A stretch of DNA of 64,000 nt, from positions 248,001-312,000 of the forward strand of contig NZ_JASERU010000003.1 in assembly GCF_030504985.1 (NCBI RefSeq), in the 5' to 3' direction. Source of the DNA: Fulvimonas sp. R45. GTDB lineage: Bacteria; Pseudomonadota; Gammaproteobacteria; Xanthomonadales; Rhodanobacteraceae. The notes beneath the pieces were generated by a model. The model was not told where the DNA came from. It worked only from the letters and a program-made list of their open reading frames with translations, and did not search any database. Below are positions 34,102 through 42,805 of the stretch, piece after piece. The position numbers and the translations under genes were made by a program. How positions within the stretch are numbered: position 1 is the first letter of the stretch; the number at the start of each line of letters is the position of its first letter.

Positions 34102-34143
34102 TTGCCACGCCCGCGGCCAGGTCATATAATAAGAATCATTCTC
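34102..34143 (+). promoter_or_regulatory. Promoter with Fur box for the siderophore receptor operon
   Basis: TTGCCA (34102-34107), 17-base spacer, TATAAT (34125-34130): an almost ideal housekeeping promoter. A 19-base Fur box at 34125-34143 matches GATAATGATAATCATTATC at 15 positions and covers the -10, so iron-loaded Fur would shut it off. Confidence 0.85.
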
Positions 34144-34270
34144 AACTGCATCGACGCGCCCTCGCGCGCCGGTCCGTGGGAACGACCCGCCTGCCTGCGC
34201 CATCGCCGATCACGGAGGGATCGCATGGCAACCGGCCTCGCGGCCCATGACCTCGCACCCAAGGCTTTCG

Positions 34271-36408
34271 ATGTCCACGCTCCATCCGCACCGCCTTCCC
34301 CGCGCCCTCCGTCGCGCCCTGTCCGGCCTGTCCCTGCTCGGCAGCCTGGCGCTGTCTACCCAGGCGCTGGCCGCCCCGGACGACACCGCGCCGCCGCAGG
34401 CCACCACGCTCAAGGGCGTCGAGGTCACCGCGAAGATCGCCAGGGACAGCGATTCGGCGACCAAGACCGACACCCCGATCGTCGCCATCCCGCAGTCGGT
34501 CTCGGTGATCACCGACGAGCAGATGAGCCGTCGCGGCATCCAGGGCATCGAGGAAGCGGTGTGGTACACCGCCGGCGCCCAGGGCGGCGGCTACGGCCCC
34601 GACGCGCGCAGCGACTGGCTGCTGGTGCGCGGCTTCACCCCGGCACGTTACCTGGACGGACTGGCCCTGCCCGACGGCTCCGGCACCGGCATCACCCGCA
34701 TCGAGCCCTACGGGCTGGAGCGGCTGGAAGTGATCAAGGGACCGTCCTCGGTGCTGTACGGCGCGATGCCGCCGGGCGGCATGCTCAACCTGGTCAGCAA
34801 GCGCCCTACCGTGCAGCCGCTGCACGAAGTGGGCGTGGAAGTGGGCAGCTTCGACCTGCGCCAGGGCGAGTTCGACTTCGGCGGCCCGCTCGACGACGGC
34901 GGCACCGTGCTGTACCGCCTCACCGGCCTGGCGCGCCACAGCGACACCATGGTCGACCACATCAAGGACGACCGCTACTACCTCGCGCCGGCGCTCACCT
35001 GGAAGCCGTCCGACGCCACCGCGCGACCGTGCTGTCGCGCTTCCAGAAGGGCGACACCGCCTCCGGCGGCGGCTTCCTGCCGGCCGCGGGCACCCTGCTG
35101 CACAACCCCAACGGCAGGATCCCGCGCCACCGCTTCACCGGCGAGCCGGGCCAGAACGACTACGACAAGACGCTGGCCTCGATCGGCTACGAGTTCCGCC
35201 ATGACTTCGCCAGCGGGGTCACCTTCACCCAGAACCTGCGCTACGGCAAGGCCGACGTCGACAACGACGGCGCCAACCTCGGCGCGTTCGGCCTGGAGGC
35301 CGACGGCCGCACCCTGATCCGCTACGCCTTCCCCAACGAGAACCACACCAGGACCTTCGGCGTGGACAACAACCTGCAGTACGACTTCGACACCGGCGCG
35401 CTGCAGCACACCGTGCTGGCGGGCGTGGACTACCGCCGCGCGAGCGACGACTACGCCTCCGCGTTCGACTTCGACGCGCCCACGCTGGACATCTTCGACC
35501 CGGTCTACGGCAGCCCGGTGACGGTGCCCGCGTACACCACCCACACCAAACAGGTGCAGAAGCAGCTGGGCGTGTACGCGCAGGACCAGATCCGTATCGA
35601 CCACTGGGGCATCACCGTCGGCGGCCGCCAGGACCACGTGGACACCGATACCGACCAGTTGATCGGCGGCGGTCACGCGCACCAGCGCGACCACGCCTTC
35701 TCTGGCCGCATCGGCGTCAACTACCTGTTCGACAGTGGCTTCGCGCCGTACGTGTCGTGGTCGCATTCGTTCCAGCCCACCGTGGGCACCGACTTCGCCG
35801 GCCGCGCCTTCGAGCCCACCACCGGCGACCAGTACGAGGCCGGCCTGAAGTTCCAGCCCGCCGCCGGCAACGGCCTGCTCAGCCTGGCCGCCTACCAGAT
35901 CACCCAGAAGAACTCGCTCACCGTCGACCCCAACCACACCCTGTTCCAGGTGCAGCAGGGCAAGACGCGCCTGCGCGGCGTGGAACTGGAAGGGCGCTGG
36001 AACTTCGGCACGAACTTCAGCCTCTACGGCGACTACACCTGGAGCGACTCGAAGGTCACCCGGACCAACGACCTGCCCTCGCTGGGCAAGCCGATCCCGC
36101 TGCTGCCGAAGCAGCAGGCCTCGCTGGGCTTCGACTACACCCTCGTCGCCGGCCCGCTGGCCGGGCTGGGCTTCGGCGGCGGCGTGCGCTACGTGGGCGC
36201 GCACTACGGCGACAGCTATGGCCAGTGGAAGACGCCGTCGTACACCCTGGCCGACGCCGCGGTGCACTACGACATCTCCGGCTGGCGCTTCCAGCTCAAC
36301 GCCAGCAACCTGTTCGACCGCGACTACGTCTCGGCCTGCAACAGCGCGGTGTGGTGCTACTACGGCTACGCGCGCAACGTGACCGCCAGCGCGCGGTACC
36401 GCTGGTAG
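34271..36408 (+). pseudogene. TonB-dependent siderophore receptor with a frameshift
   Basis: Outer-membrane ferric-siderophore receptor of the FhuA/FpvA/Fiu type, about 712 codons in two frames. The first frame has a signal peptide (cut near TQALAAPDD), a TonB-box/plug start (VEVTAK, PIVAIPQSVSVITDEQM, YLDGLALPDGSG) and early barrel strands to WKPSDATA. Near 35021-35027 one base is missing (or two extra); the barrel continues in the next frame from TVLSRFQKGDT to the terminal aromatic RYRW. Everything else looks intact, so the break is recent, or is a sequencing error in a G+C-rich run. An alternative start is 34247. Fur-box promoter upstream; accessory membrane genes follow at once. Confidence 0.85.
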
Positions 36409-36414
36409 GGCGGC

Positions 36415-36723
36415 ATGGCGGGTACTGGCATGGCGGCGGCACTGGTCGGCCTGGCGTGCGTGACGACGGCGGTCTCCGCCGCGCTGCTCTACGCCGCCTC
36501 GCCGCACTGCGTGTGGCACGCGTGGCGCCGCCGGCGCGGCGTGCTGGCCGGCGGCTTCGCACTGGCCGCGCTGGCACTGGCCGCGTGGATCGCCGCGCTC
36601 GGCACCGGCGCCGGCACCTGCGCGATGCTGGTCGGCTGGATGCTGGCGCTGGTGGCGCAGCCCTGGCTGGCGCTGCTCGCCGACCGCCGCGCCGCCGAGG
36701 CCACCGCGCTGGAGGACGACTGA
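36415..36723 (+). CDS. Small membrane protein of siderophore cluster (DUF3325-like)
   Basis: A 102-residue protein with three predicted helices (about 6-27, 40-62 and 68-88). Its place right after a siderophore receptor and before DUF3649- and PepSY-type genes is the typical setting of DUF3325 proteins, and its pattern (HAWRRRRGVLAGGFALAALALAAW) fits, but the family assignment is from context and helix layout rather than clear motifs. It starts 6 bases after the receptor stop and abuts the next gene. Confidence 0.65.
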   Translation: MAGTGMAAALVGLACVTTAVSAALLYAASPHCVWHAWRRRRGVLAGGFALAALALAAWIAALGTGAGTCAMLVGWMLALVAQPWLALLADRRAAEATALEDD

Positions 36724-36987
36724 ATGTGGGCGCGCGTCGGCGCCGGCGTGGTGGCCGGCTTCTTTCTCTCCGCCGCGCTGGTCGGCCTGGCCTGCTGGTC
36801 GCTGCCGGGTCCGTGGCAGGGCACGCTGGTGCCGGGCGTGCTGGCCTTCGTGCCGGTGTGGGTCGGGGTGATCTGCGCCAGCCTGCAGTTCGCCAGCGGC
36901 AGGCGCGCGTGGCTGTGGCTGGGCGCGTCGGCGGTGGCCGGACTGGGGCTGCTGCACGCGCTGCAAACGCTGGGTTGGGTGCGTTGA
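36724..36987 (+). CDS. Small membrane protein, DUF3649-like (iron uptake)
   Basis: An 87-residue protein with helices at about 5-27, 35-54 and 64-82. Sequence and position agree with the DUF3649 proteins found in iron-uptake operons between a TonB receptor and a PepSY membrane protein. Its ATG directly follows the upstream TGA, so it is part of the Fur-controlled transcript. How it helps iron uptake is not known. Confidence 0.68.
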   Translation: MWARVGAGVVAGFFLSAALVGLACWSLPGPWQGTLVPGVLAFVPVWVGVICASLQFASGRRAWLWLGASAVAGLGLLHALQTLGWVR

Positions 36988-36997
36988 GGAGTCCGCC

Positions 36998-38560
36998 ATG
37001 AAACCGAAACCCGCCACCCTGCGCGTGTTCACCTCGCTGCACTCCTGGGTCGGCCTGCTCGCCGGGCTGGCGCTGTTCGTGGCGTTCTACGCGGGCGCGA
37101 TCACCGTGTTCCAGCAGCCCGTGCAGCAATGGGCCACGCCGCATGCCGCCGCCACCGGCTCGATCGACGACATGCAGCGCCTGCTCGACGCGGTGCTGGC
37201 GCGCCACCCGGACGCGGGCGGGAACCTGGGCATGACCTTCCCCGGCTACATGGGCGCCGGCCCGAGCGCGTACTGGCCGGACCGCCACGGCACCTGGCAG
37301 TTCGCCACGCTGGACAACCCCGACGGCAGCCCGCAACGGCCGGGCGCCGACCTGCCCGTGCTGGTCAACGAGCTGCACTTCTCGCTCGGCCTGCCCGAGA
37401 CCTTCGGCATGTACCTGATGGGCGTGGTCAGCCTGCTCTACGGCATCGCGCTGGTAAGCGGCCTGGTCATCCACCTGCCGCGGCTGGCCAGGGACCTGTT
37501 CGCGCTGCGTCCCGGACGCAACCTCAAGCGCTTCTGGCAGGATGCGCACAACGCCATCGGCGTGCTGAGCCTGCCGTTCCACGCGGTGTTCGCGGTGACC
37601 GGCGCGATGCTGTGCCTGTCGGTGGTGCTGATGATGGCGCTCGGCCCGCTGGGCTGGCAGGGCAAGCTGCTGGCGGCCTCGGGGCCGGCGATGGACACCG
37701 CGCCGGCGGTGCGGCAGGCCGGCGTCGCCCGGCCGATGCTGCCGGTGGCGGCGTGGGTGGCGCATGCGCGGGCCGTCGCGCGCGACCAGGGTCTCGACGG
37801 TTTCACGCCGCAGTACCTCAAGCTCGCCCACGGCGGCGACGCCCACGCCACGGTGGAGATCACCGGTGACGCGCCGCGCACGCTGGCCGCGGGCACGTTG
37901 GCGCTGGACGCCACCAGCGGCGCGCTGCTCGCCAGCCAGTTGCCGGGCCACCGCGACGCCAACCACGCCACCCTGGCCTGGGCCTATGCGCTGCACTTCG
38001 GCAACTACGGCAACGCCGTCGTGCAGTGGCTGTACTTCCTGCTCGGCCTGGGCGGCGCGTTCCTGTTCTATTCCGGCAACCTGCTGTGGATCGAATCGCG
38101 CCGGCGCCGGCGCCAGGCCGAGCAGGGCCGCTCCTCGCAGGTGATGGCGCGCGCCACCGTGGGCGTGTGCATCGGCGTGTGCGTGGCGATCTCGGCCGCC
38201 GCCGTCGCGGCGCAGCTGCTGCCGCGGCTGGGCTGGGACGTGGCGACCGGCGAGCGCTGGGCCTGCTTCGCGGGCTGGGCGCTGTGCCTGCTGTGGGCCT
38301 GCGCACGCGCGCCGGCGCGCGGCGCGTGCGAACTGTTGTGGCTGGCCGCCGTCCTCACCGCGCTGGCGCCGCTGGCGCATGGCTTCGCCACCGGCGGCTG
38401 GTTCTGGCGCAACGCCGCGGCGGGCCAGCTGGCACCGGCCGCGGTGGACCTGGGCGCGCTGGCGCTGGCCCTCGGCTTCGCCACGCTGGCGCGCGCCACC
38501 GCCCGCCGCGCGCGCGACGGCGAACCCAACAGCGTGTGGGCACTCGCACGCCCCGCATAA
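36998..38560 (+). CDS. PepSY-associated transmembrane protein (ferric-siderophore reduction)
   Basis: A 520-residue inner-membrane protein. The first helix (TLRVFTSLHSWVGLLAGLALFVAFYAGAITVF) is the PepSY-TM signature with a His that can bind haem; further helices near 140-160 (MYLMGVVSLLYGIALVSGLVIHL), 190-215, 330-350 and four more at the C-terminus (375-515). Related proteins (FoxB/PiuB-like) reduce ferric siderophores at the membrane. The WQDAHNAIGVLSLPFHAVFAVTG segment carries two more conserved His. It ends the receptor operon, 10 bases after the small upstream gene. Confidence 0.85.
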   Translation: MKPKPATLRVFTSLHSWVGLLAGLALFVAFYAGAITVFQQPVQQWATPHAAATGSIDDMQRLLDAVLARHPDAGGNLGMTFPGYMGAGPSAYWPDRHGTWQFATLDNPDGSPQRPGADLPVLVNELHFSLGLPETFGMYLMGVVSLLYGIALVSGLVIHLPRLARDLFALRPGRNLKRFWQDAHNAIGVLSLPFHAVFAVTGAMLCLSVVLMMALGPLGWQGKLLAASGPAMDTAPAVRQAGVARPMLPVAAWVAHARAVARDQGLDGFTPQYLKLAHGGDAHATVEITGDAPRTLAAGTLALDATSGALLASQLPGHRDANHATLAWAYALHFGNYGNAVVQWLYFLLGLGGAFLFYSGNLLWIESRRRRRQAEQGRSSQVMARATVGVCIGVCVAISAAAVAAQLLPRLGWDVATGERWACFAGWALCLLWACARAPARGACELLWLAAVLTALAPLAHGFATGGWFWRNAAAGQLAPAAVDLGALALALGFATLARATARRARDGEPNSVWALARPA

Positions 38561-38752
38561 AACCGCGGGGCGAGCACGGCGATCGCCTTCGCGCATCTGC
38601 GAACGCCATCACACTGCAGCGCCCGCAAGCCGAACCACGCTGCCCGCGCACTTTGCGTCGGAAAACCGCTGATTTACTCTCGCCGGCAGGGGGCAACCGC
38701 GACGTGAAAGCCACGGCACCCGCCATGGCTCCGCTGTGTAGGAGTAACGATC

Positions 38753-41014
38753 GTGTACGGAGATACCGCCGGCGCCATGCCCCGTATGGCGCGCCTGCAG
38801 CAGGATCGCCGCCTGGTCCTGGTCCATTCCACGCTGGAGCCCGAGCCGTTCGTGGTGCACCGCTTCCACGGCACCGAAGCGGTGTCGCGTCCGTTCGCGC
38901 TCACCGCCGACCTGCTCTCGCCCGACGCGACGCTGGAACTGAAGCAGGTGATCGGCCAGCCGATGCGCTTCACCCTGCGCACGCCCGACGGCGACCGTCC
39001 TTTCCACGGCTACGTGAAGGAGTTCGCGCGCACCGGCACCGACGGCGACCTGGCCACCTACCGGGCCGAGGTCGCGCCGTGGTTCGACTTCCTGCGCCAC
39101 ACCAGCAACTGCCGCATCTTCCAGGACATGGCGGTGCCGGACATCGTGGACGAGGTATTCGCCCGCTATGCCGAACTGGCCAGCTACCGCGCCGAGATCG
39201 ATGCCGCGCGCTACCCGAAGCTGCCGTACTGCGTGCAGTACAACGAGTCGGACTTCGCCTTCGTCTCGCGCCTGCTGGAGGACGCCGGCATCCACTACCG
39301 CTTCGAGCACGCCGAGGACGGCCACGTGATGTGCCTGGCGGACGACTCCACCCGCTGTCCGCCGGTGGGCGCGCATCCGGTGGTGCACTTCCAGTCCGAC
39401 CAGGGCGTGCGCGACGAGGAAGGCCTGGACGGCTGGACGGCCATCCGCCGCGTCGGCGCGGGGCTGAAATCGCACAAGAGCTTCGACTTCAAGCAGCCGC
39501 GCAGCCCGCTCTCGGTGGACCGCCTGCTGGACGCGCCGCGCGGCGCGCTGCCGGTGCTGGAACACTACCGCTACGACGGCGCCGCCCGCTTCGGCGACAC
39601 CTCCGCGGGCGATGCGCTGGCCGGCCTGCGCGGCGAGGAAATGGCCTGGCAGACCAAGCTGTTCGAGGGCCGCGGCGCCTGCCGCCTGCTCCGCGCCGGG
39701 TGCTACTTCACCCTGCAGGGCCACTACGACCACGCCGAGGACGACGAGGAGCCGCGCCAGTTCTTCCTGCTCGAAGTGCGCCACGACGCGCGCAACAACT
39801 TCAAGCCCGACTTCTCCGACGCGGAAGGCTGCGTCTACCGCGTCGAGGCCACCTGCCTGCGCCGGCGCATCCCGTACCGGCCGCCGTGCACCACGCCGCT
39901 GCCGCGGATGTGGGGACCGCAGACCGCCACCGTGGTCGGCCCTGCCGGCGAGGAGATCTGGACCGACCGCTACGGCCGCATCAAGGTGCAGTTCCACTGG
40001 GACCGGCTGGGCCGGCGCGACGAGCGCAGCTCGTGCTGGGTGCGCGTGTCCAGCCCCTGGGCCGGACCGGGCATGGGCGGCGTCTCGGCGCCGCGCATCG
40101 GCCAGGAAGTGGTGGTGAGCTTCCTCGACGGCGATCCCGACCGACCGCTGGTCACCGGCCGCGTCTACAACGAGGACAACCCGCAGCCGTTCGACAAGCA
40201 CGTCAGCGGCATCCGCTCCAAGACCGTGCAGGGCGAGGGCTACAACGAACTCACCATGCACGACACCGCCGGCAGCGAGCTGCTGAACATGCGCGCCCAG
40301 CGCGACATGGCCACCACGGTGCTGAACGACCACAACAGTTCGGTGGGCAGCAACAAGGCCACCCGCGTCGGCGCCAACCACACCCTCAGCGTGGCCGCCG
40401 ACCAGGGCATTTCGGTGGGCGGCAACCAGGACGTCAGCGTCAAGGGCAACCACAGCTCCAGCATCACCGGCAGCTCCACCCACAGCGTCACCGGCGCGCT
40501 GACCAGCACGGTGGCCGGCGCCGTCAGCGAGACCTACCAGGCCAGCCACACGCGCAACGTCACCGGCGGCTACACCGAGACCATCACCGGCGACTACGCC
40601 GGCACGCTCAACGGCAACCACACCAGCCTGCGCAACGGCACCTGGGCGGAAGCCGTCGCCGGCACCTCCACCCGCACCGTCAACGGCGCCACCACCGAGG
40701 CCCACAACGCCAGCCGCACCACCACGGTGGCCGCCACCGACACGCACCAGGTGGGCAGCCACCTCGAGCAGGACATCGGCGGCAACCACAAGACGATGGT
40801 CGCCGGCGACGTCAGCCACGTGGCCGCGGGCAAGCACGACAGCGCCTCCAACGGCCCGATGACCCTGGCCTCGGCCAGCCAGATGATCATGCAGGTGGGC
40901 GGCGCGGGCATCGAGATCGTGGGCGGCTCCATCGTGATCAGCGCGGCGGGCTCCACCGTCAAGATCGACGGCGGCGGCGTCACCATCAACGGCGCCAAGA
41001 TCAGCCTCAACTGA
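38753..41014 (+). CDS. vgrG: Type VI secretion spike protein VgrG
   Basis: A 753-residue spike that sits on the Hcp tube. The gp27-like part covers about 20-370 (VHRFHGTEAVSRPF, NESDFAFVSRLLEDAGIHYRFEH), the gp5-like OB domain about 385-480 (WTDRYGRIKVQFHWDR, GFG-type region SAPRIGQEVVVSFLDGDPDRPLVTGRVYN), and a long beta-helix of VGxNxTxxV-like repeats runs to the end (VTINGAKISLN). No extra C-terminal effector domain is seen. The GTG start is supported by GGAG 9 bases before. Cargo genes follow on the same strand. No core T6SS genes lie in the window. Confidence 0.93.
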   Translation: MYGDTAGAMPRMARLQQDRRLVLVHSTLEPEPFVVHRFHGTEAVSRPFALTADLLSPDATLELKQVIGQPMRFTLRTPDGDRPFHGYVKEFARTGTDGDLATYRAEVAPWFDFLRHTSNCRIFQDMAVPDIVDEVFARYAELASYRAEIDAARYPKLPYCVQYNESDFAFVSRLLEDAGIHYRFEHAEDGHVMCLADDSTRCPPVGAHPVVHFQSDQGVRDEEGLDGWTAIRRVGAGLKSHKSFDFKQPRSPLSVDRLLDAPRGALPVLEHYRYDGAARFGDTSAGDALAGLRGEEMAWQTKLFEGRGACRLLRAGCYFTLQGHYDHAEDDEEPRQFFLLEVRHDARNNFKPDFSDAEGCVYRVEATCLRRRIPYRPPCTTPLPRMWGPQTATVVGPAGEEIWTDRYGRIKVQFHWDRLGRRDERSSCWVRVSSPWAGPGMGGVSAPRIGQEVVVSFLDGDPDRPLVTGRVYNEDNPQPFDKHVSGIRSKTVQGEGYNELTMHDTAGSELLNMRAQRDMATTVLNDHNSSVGSNKATRVGANHTLSVAADQGISVGGNQDVSVKGNHSSSITGSSTHSVTGALTSTVAGAVSETYQASHTRNVTGGYTETITGDYAGTLNGNHTSLRNGTWAEAVAGTSTRTVNGATTEAHNASRTTTVAATDTHQVGSHLEQDIGGNHKTMVAGDVSHVAAGKHDSASNGPMTLASASQMIMQVGGAGIEIVGGSIVISAAGSTVKIDGGGVTINGAKISLN

Positions 41015-41033
41015 CGCTGCCGGGAAGCGAGCG

Positions 41034-42662
41034 ATGCCTGCAGCGAAGAACCCGGTCGAGAAAGCCGTCGACAACCTGTGCGGACGCTGGCTGGAAGCCA
41101 GTGCCGATCCGGAACTGCGGCTGGCGATATGGCGCGTGCCCGGCAACGCACTGGGCCTGCTGGCCGCCTTCGTCGAAGCGCAGCAGCATGCAGGGACGGC
41201 CGGCACGCCCGACCTGTTCGTGAAGTTCGACGCCCCGTTCGAGGCCGGCTACCGCTACAGCCGCGCGCTGAAGGACGCCCTGCTCGACGGCTACCTGCGC
41301 AGTCGCGACACGCTGGCCGAGCTCGGCCTGAAGGTGGACTGGGACGGCCCATTCGAAACCCGCCCCGACACCGCGGCCGGCTTCCTCGGCCTGCTCGATT
41401 CCTTCGTCCGCCACCACGGCGAACGCCTGCGCCACGCCGTGGCCGTGCTGTGGCCGGAACAGGTCGCCACCGGCACCGCCCCCATGGCGTGGATGGAGCA
41501 GGCGCTGGCCGCACCGGTACCCGAGCGGATCCGCCTGGTCCTGGTCGACACGGTGGCGCAACCGACCTGGCAACCGCTGGTCGAGCGCCATCCGCAACAG
41601 GTGTGCCTGATCGAGACGCCGCTGGACATGTTCGACCTGGCGCGCGCCACCGCGGCGCAGTCCGGCGCCGGCGGCGCCCCCGCCGGCGCGGCGGCCTACC
41701 GGCAGTTGCTCACCGACGTGATGAGCCTGCTCGACAAGCGCAGCGCCGCCGACACCGCGCAGCGTGCCGAACGCGCCCTGGCCATCGCCGAACGGCAGCA
41801 ATGGCCCGACCAGCAGGTGGCGCTGCACATGGCCGTGGCCGGCGCGCACCTGAAGGAAAAGCAGTACGCCGACGCCATCCGGCGCTATCGTCGCGCCCGC
41901 GAATGTGCGCTCGTCGCACGCGAGCGCGAACACCCCGCTGCCGGCGACCTGCTGATGCAGGGTTGGTTCGGCGAAGCCGGCGCCCTGCTCGCCGCGCAGC
42001 AGCCGGAGCACGCCGCCGCGGCCTACGCCGAGGCCGCCCAGGCCGCCGCCGCCATCCCCAACCCGCTGTTCGTGATCGAGGGCCGGCGCATGGCCGGCTA
42101 TTGCCTGGCCCGGGCGCACCAGCGCGAAGCGGCGCTGCAGCACGGCCTGCAGGGCGTGGCGGCGGCGCGCGACATGGCGCCCGCCGACCTCGCGCTGACC
42201 ACCTTCCCGCTGCTGCTGCAGGACCTGCTGCACCTGCAGGACGCCCGGCGCGCCACGCAACTGGCGAAATGCGCCGACGACTACCGCAAGGCCGTCGCCG
42301 ACGCTCACGCACAGGCCGAGCGCCTCGCCGCGAAACTCGGCGACGCGCCCAACCGCGAAGCCACGGACGCCCTCGACGCCGAGCTGATGCGGCATTGTGA
42401 ATCCGCCTTCACTCGCCTAGTGAAGGAACGCGAGCAGCTGATCGCCGGCGGCGACACCTTCTTCCGCAAGGTCGTGTCGGTGGGTCGCGAGCTGCTGCAC
42501 CCGGGCTGGAACGGCCTGCCCGACGTGCGCCACCCGCAGGACAAGCCTGTCGCGGAATGGAGCGAACCGCCCGGCTACCTGCCGCTGCCCGGTGGCGACG
42601 ACCTGGCGCAGACCCCGCTCGATCCCGCCCCCGCCGAGCCGGCGCTGGAGAAACTCGCATGA
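41034..42662 (+). CDS. TPR-like protein between VgrG and Rhs (candidate effector adaptor)
   Basis: A 542-residue cytoplasmic protein with no signal or membrane segment. The N-terminal 200 residues (WLEASADPELRLAIWRVPGN, LFVKFDAPFEAGYRYSRALKD) are of an unrecognised type; the middle (about 225-400) is helical with TPR-like repeats such as HMAVAGAHLKEKQYADAIRRYRRA and LLAAQQPEHAAAAYAEAAQ. The C-terminal 110 residues are charged and then Pro-rich. Its fixed place between vgrG and rhs suggests an adaptor or chaperone loading Rhs onto VgrG, comparable in role to DUF4123, DUF1795 or DUF2169 adaptors, none of which it clearly resembles. Confidence 0.75.
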   Translation: MPAAKNPVEKAVDNLCGRWLEASADPELRLAIWRVPGNALGLLAAFVEAQQHAGTAGTPDLFVKFDAPFEAGYRYSRALKDALLDGYLRSRDTLAELGLKVDWDGPFETRPDTAAGFLGLLDSFVRHHGERLRHAVAVLWPEQVATGTAPMAWMEQALAAPVPERIRLVLVDTVAQPTWQPLVERHPQQVCLIETPLDMFDLARATAAQSGAGGAPAGAAAYRQLLTDVMSLLDKRSAADTAQRAERALAIAERQQWPDQQVALHMAVAGAHLKEKQYADAIRRYRRARECALVAREREHPAAGDLLMQGWFGEAGALLAAQQPEHAAAAYAEAAQAAAAIPNPLFVIEGRRMAGYCLARAHQREAALQHGLQGVAAARDMAPADLALTTFPLLLQDLLHLQDARRATQLAKCADDYRKAVADAHAQAERLAAKLGDAPNREATDALDAELMRHCESAFTRLVKEREQLIAGGDTFFRKVVSVGRELLHPGWNGLPDVRHPQDKPVAEWSEPPGYLPLPGGDDLAQTPLDPAPAEPALEKLA

Positions 42663-42787
42663 GCCGGTCGCAGCGCCTGATCGTACTGGCCGTCGCCATC
42701 CTCGTGGCCGTGCTGCTGGGGTACTGGTTCGGCATGGAGCGGCACGACGCGCACAGCCTGCTGCGCGCCTTGCATCGCGTGTTGTAA
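42659..42787 (+). CDS. Small single-pass membrane protein in the Rhs island
   Basis: A 42-residue protein: short basic start (SRSQR), one membrane helix (LIVLAVAILVAVLLGYWFG, about 7-25) and a His/Arg-containing tail. Its ATG overlaps the stop of the TPR-like gene (ATGA) and the Rhs gene begins 18 bases after it, so it is translated within the island's transcript. Function unknown. It is too small and too hydrophobic to be a chance shadow given the start-stop overlap, but expression is not proven. Confidence 0.6.
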   Translation: MSRSQRLIVLAVAILVAVLLGYWFGMERHDAHSLLRALHRVL

Positions 42788-42805
42788 ACCACAGGGACGT
42801 CGCCA

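Noticed and set aside
34978-38596. Long minus-strand frames opposite the siderophore operon
   Set aside because: Antisense shadows of the receptor, small membrane and PepSY genes; no start signal or domain.
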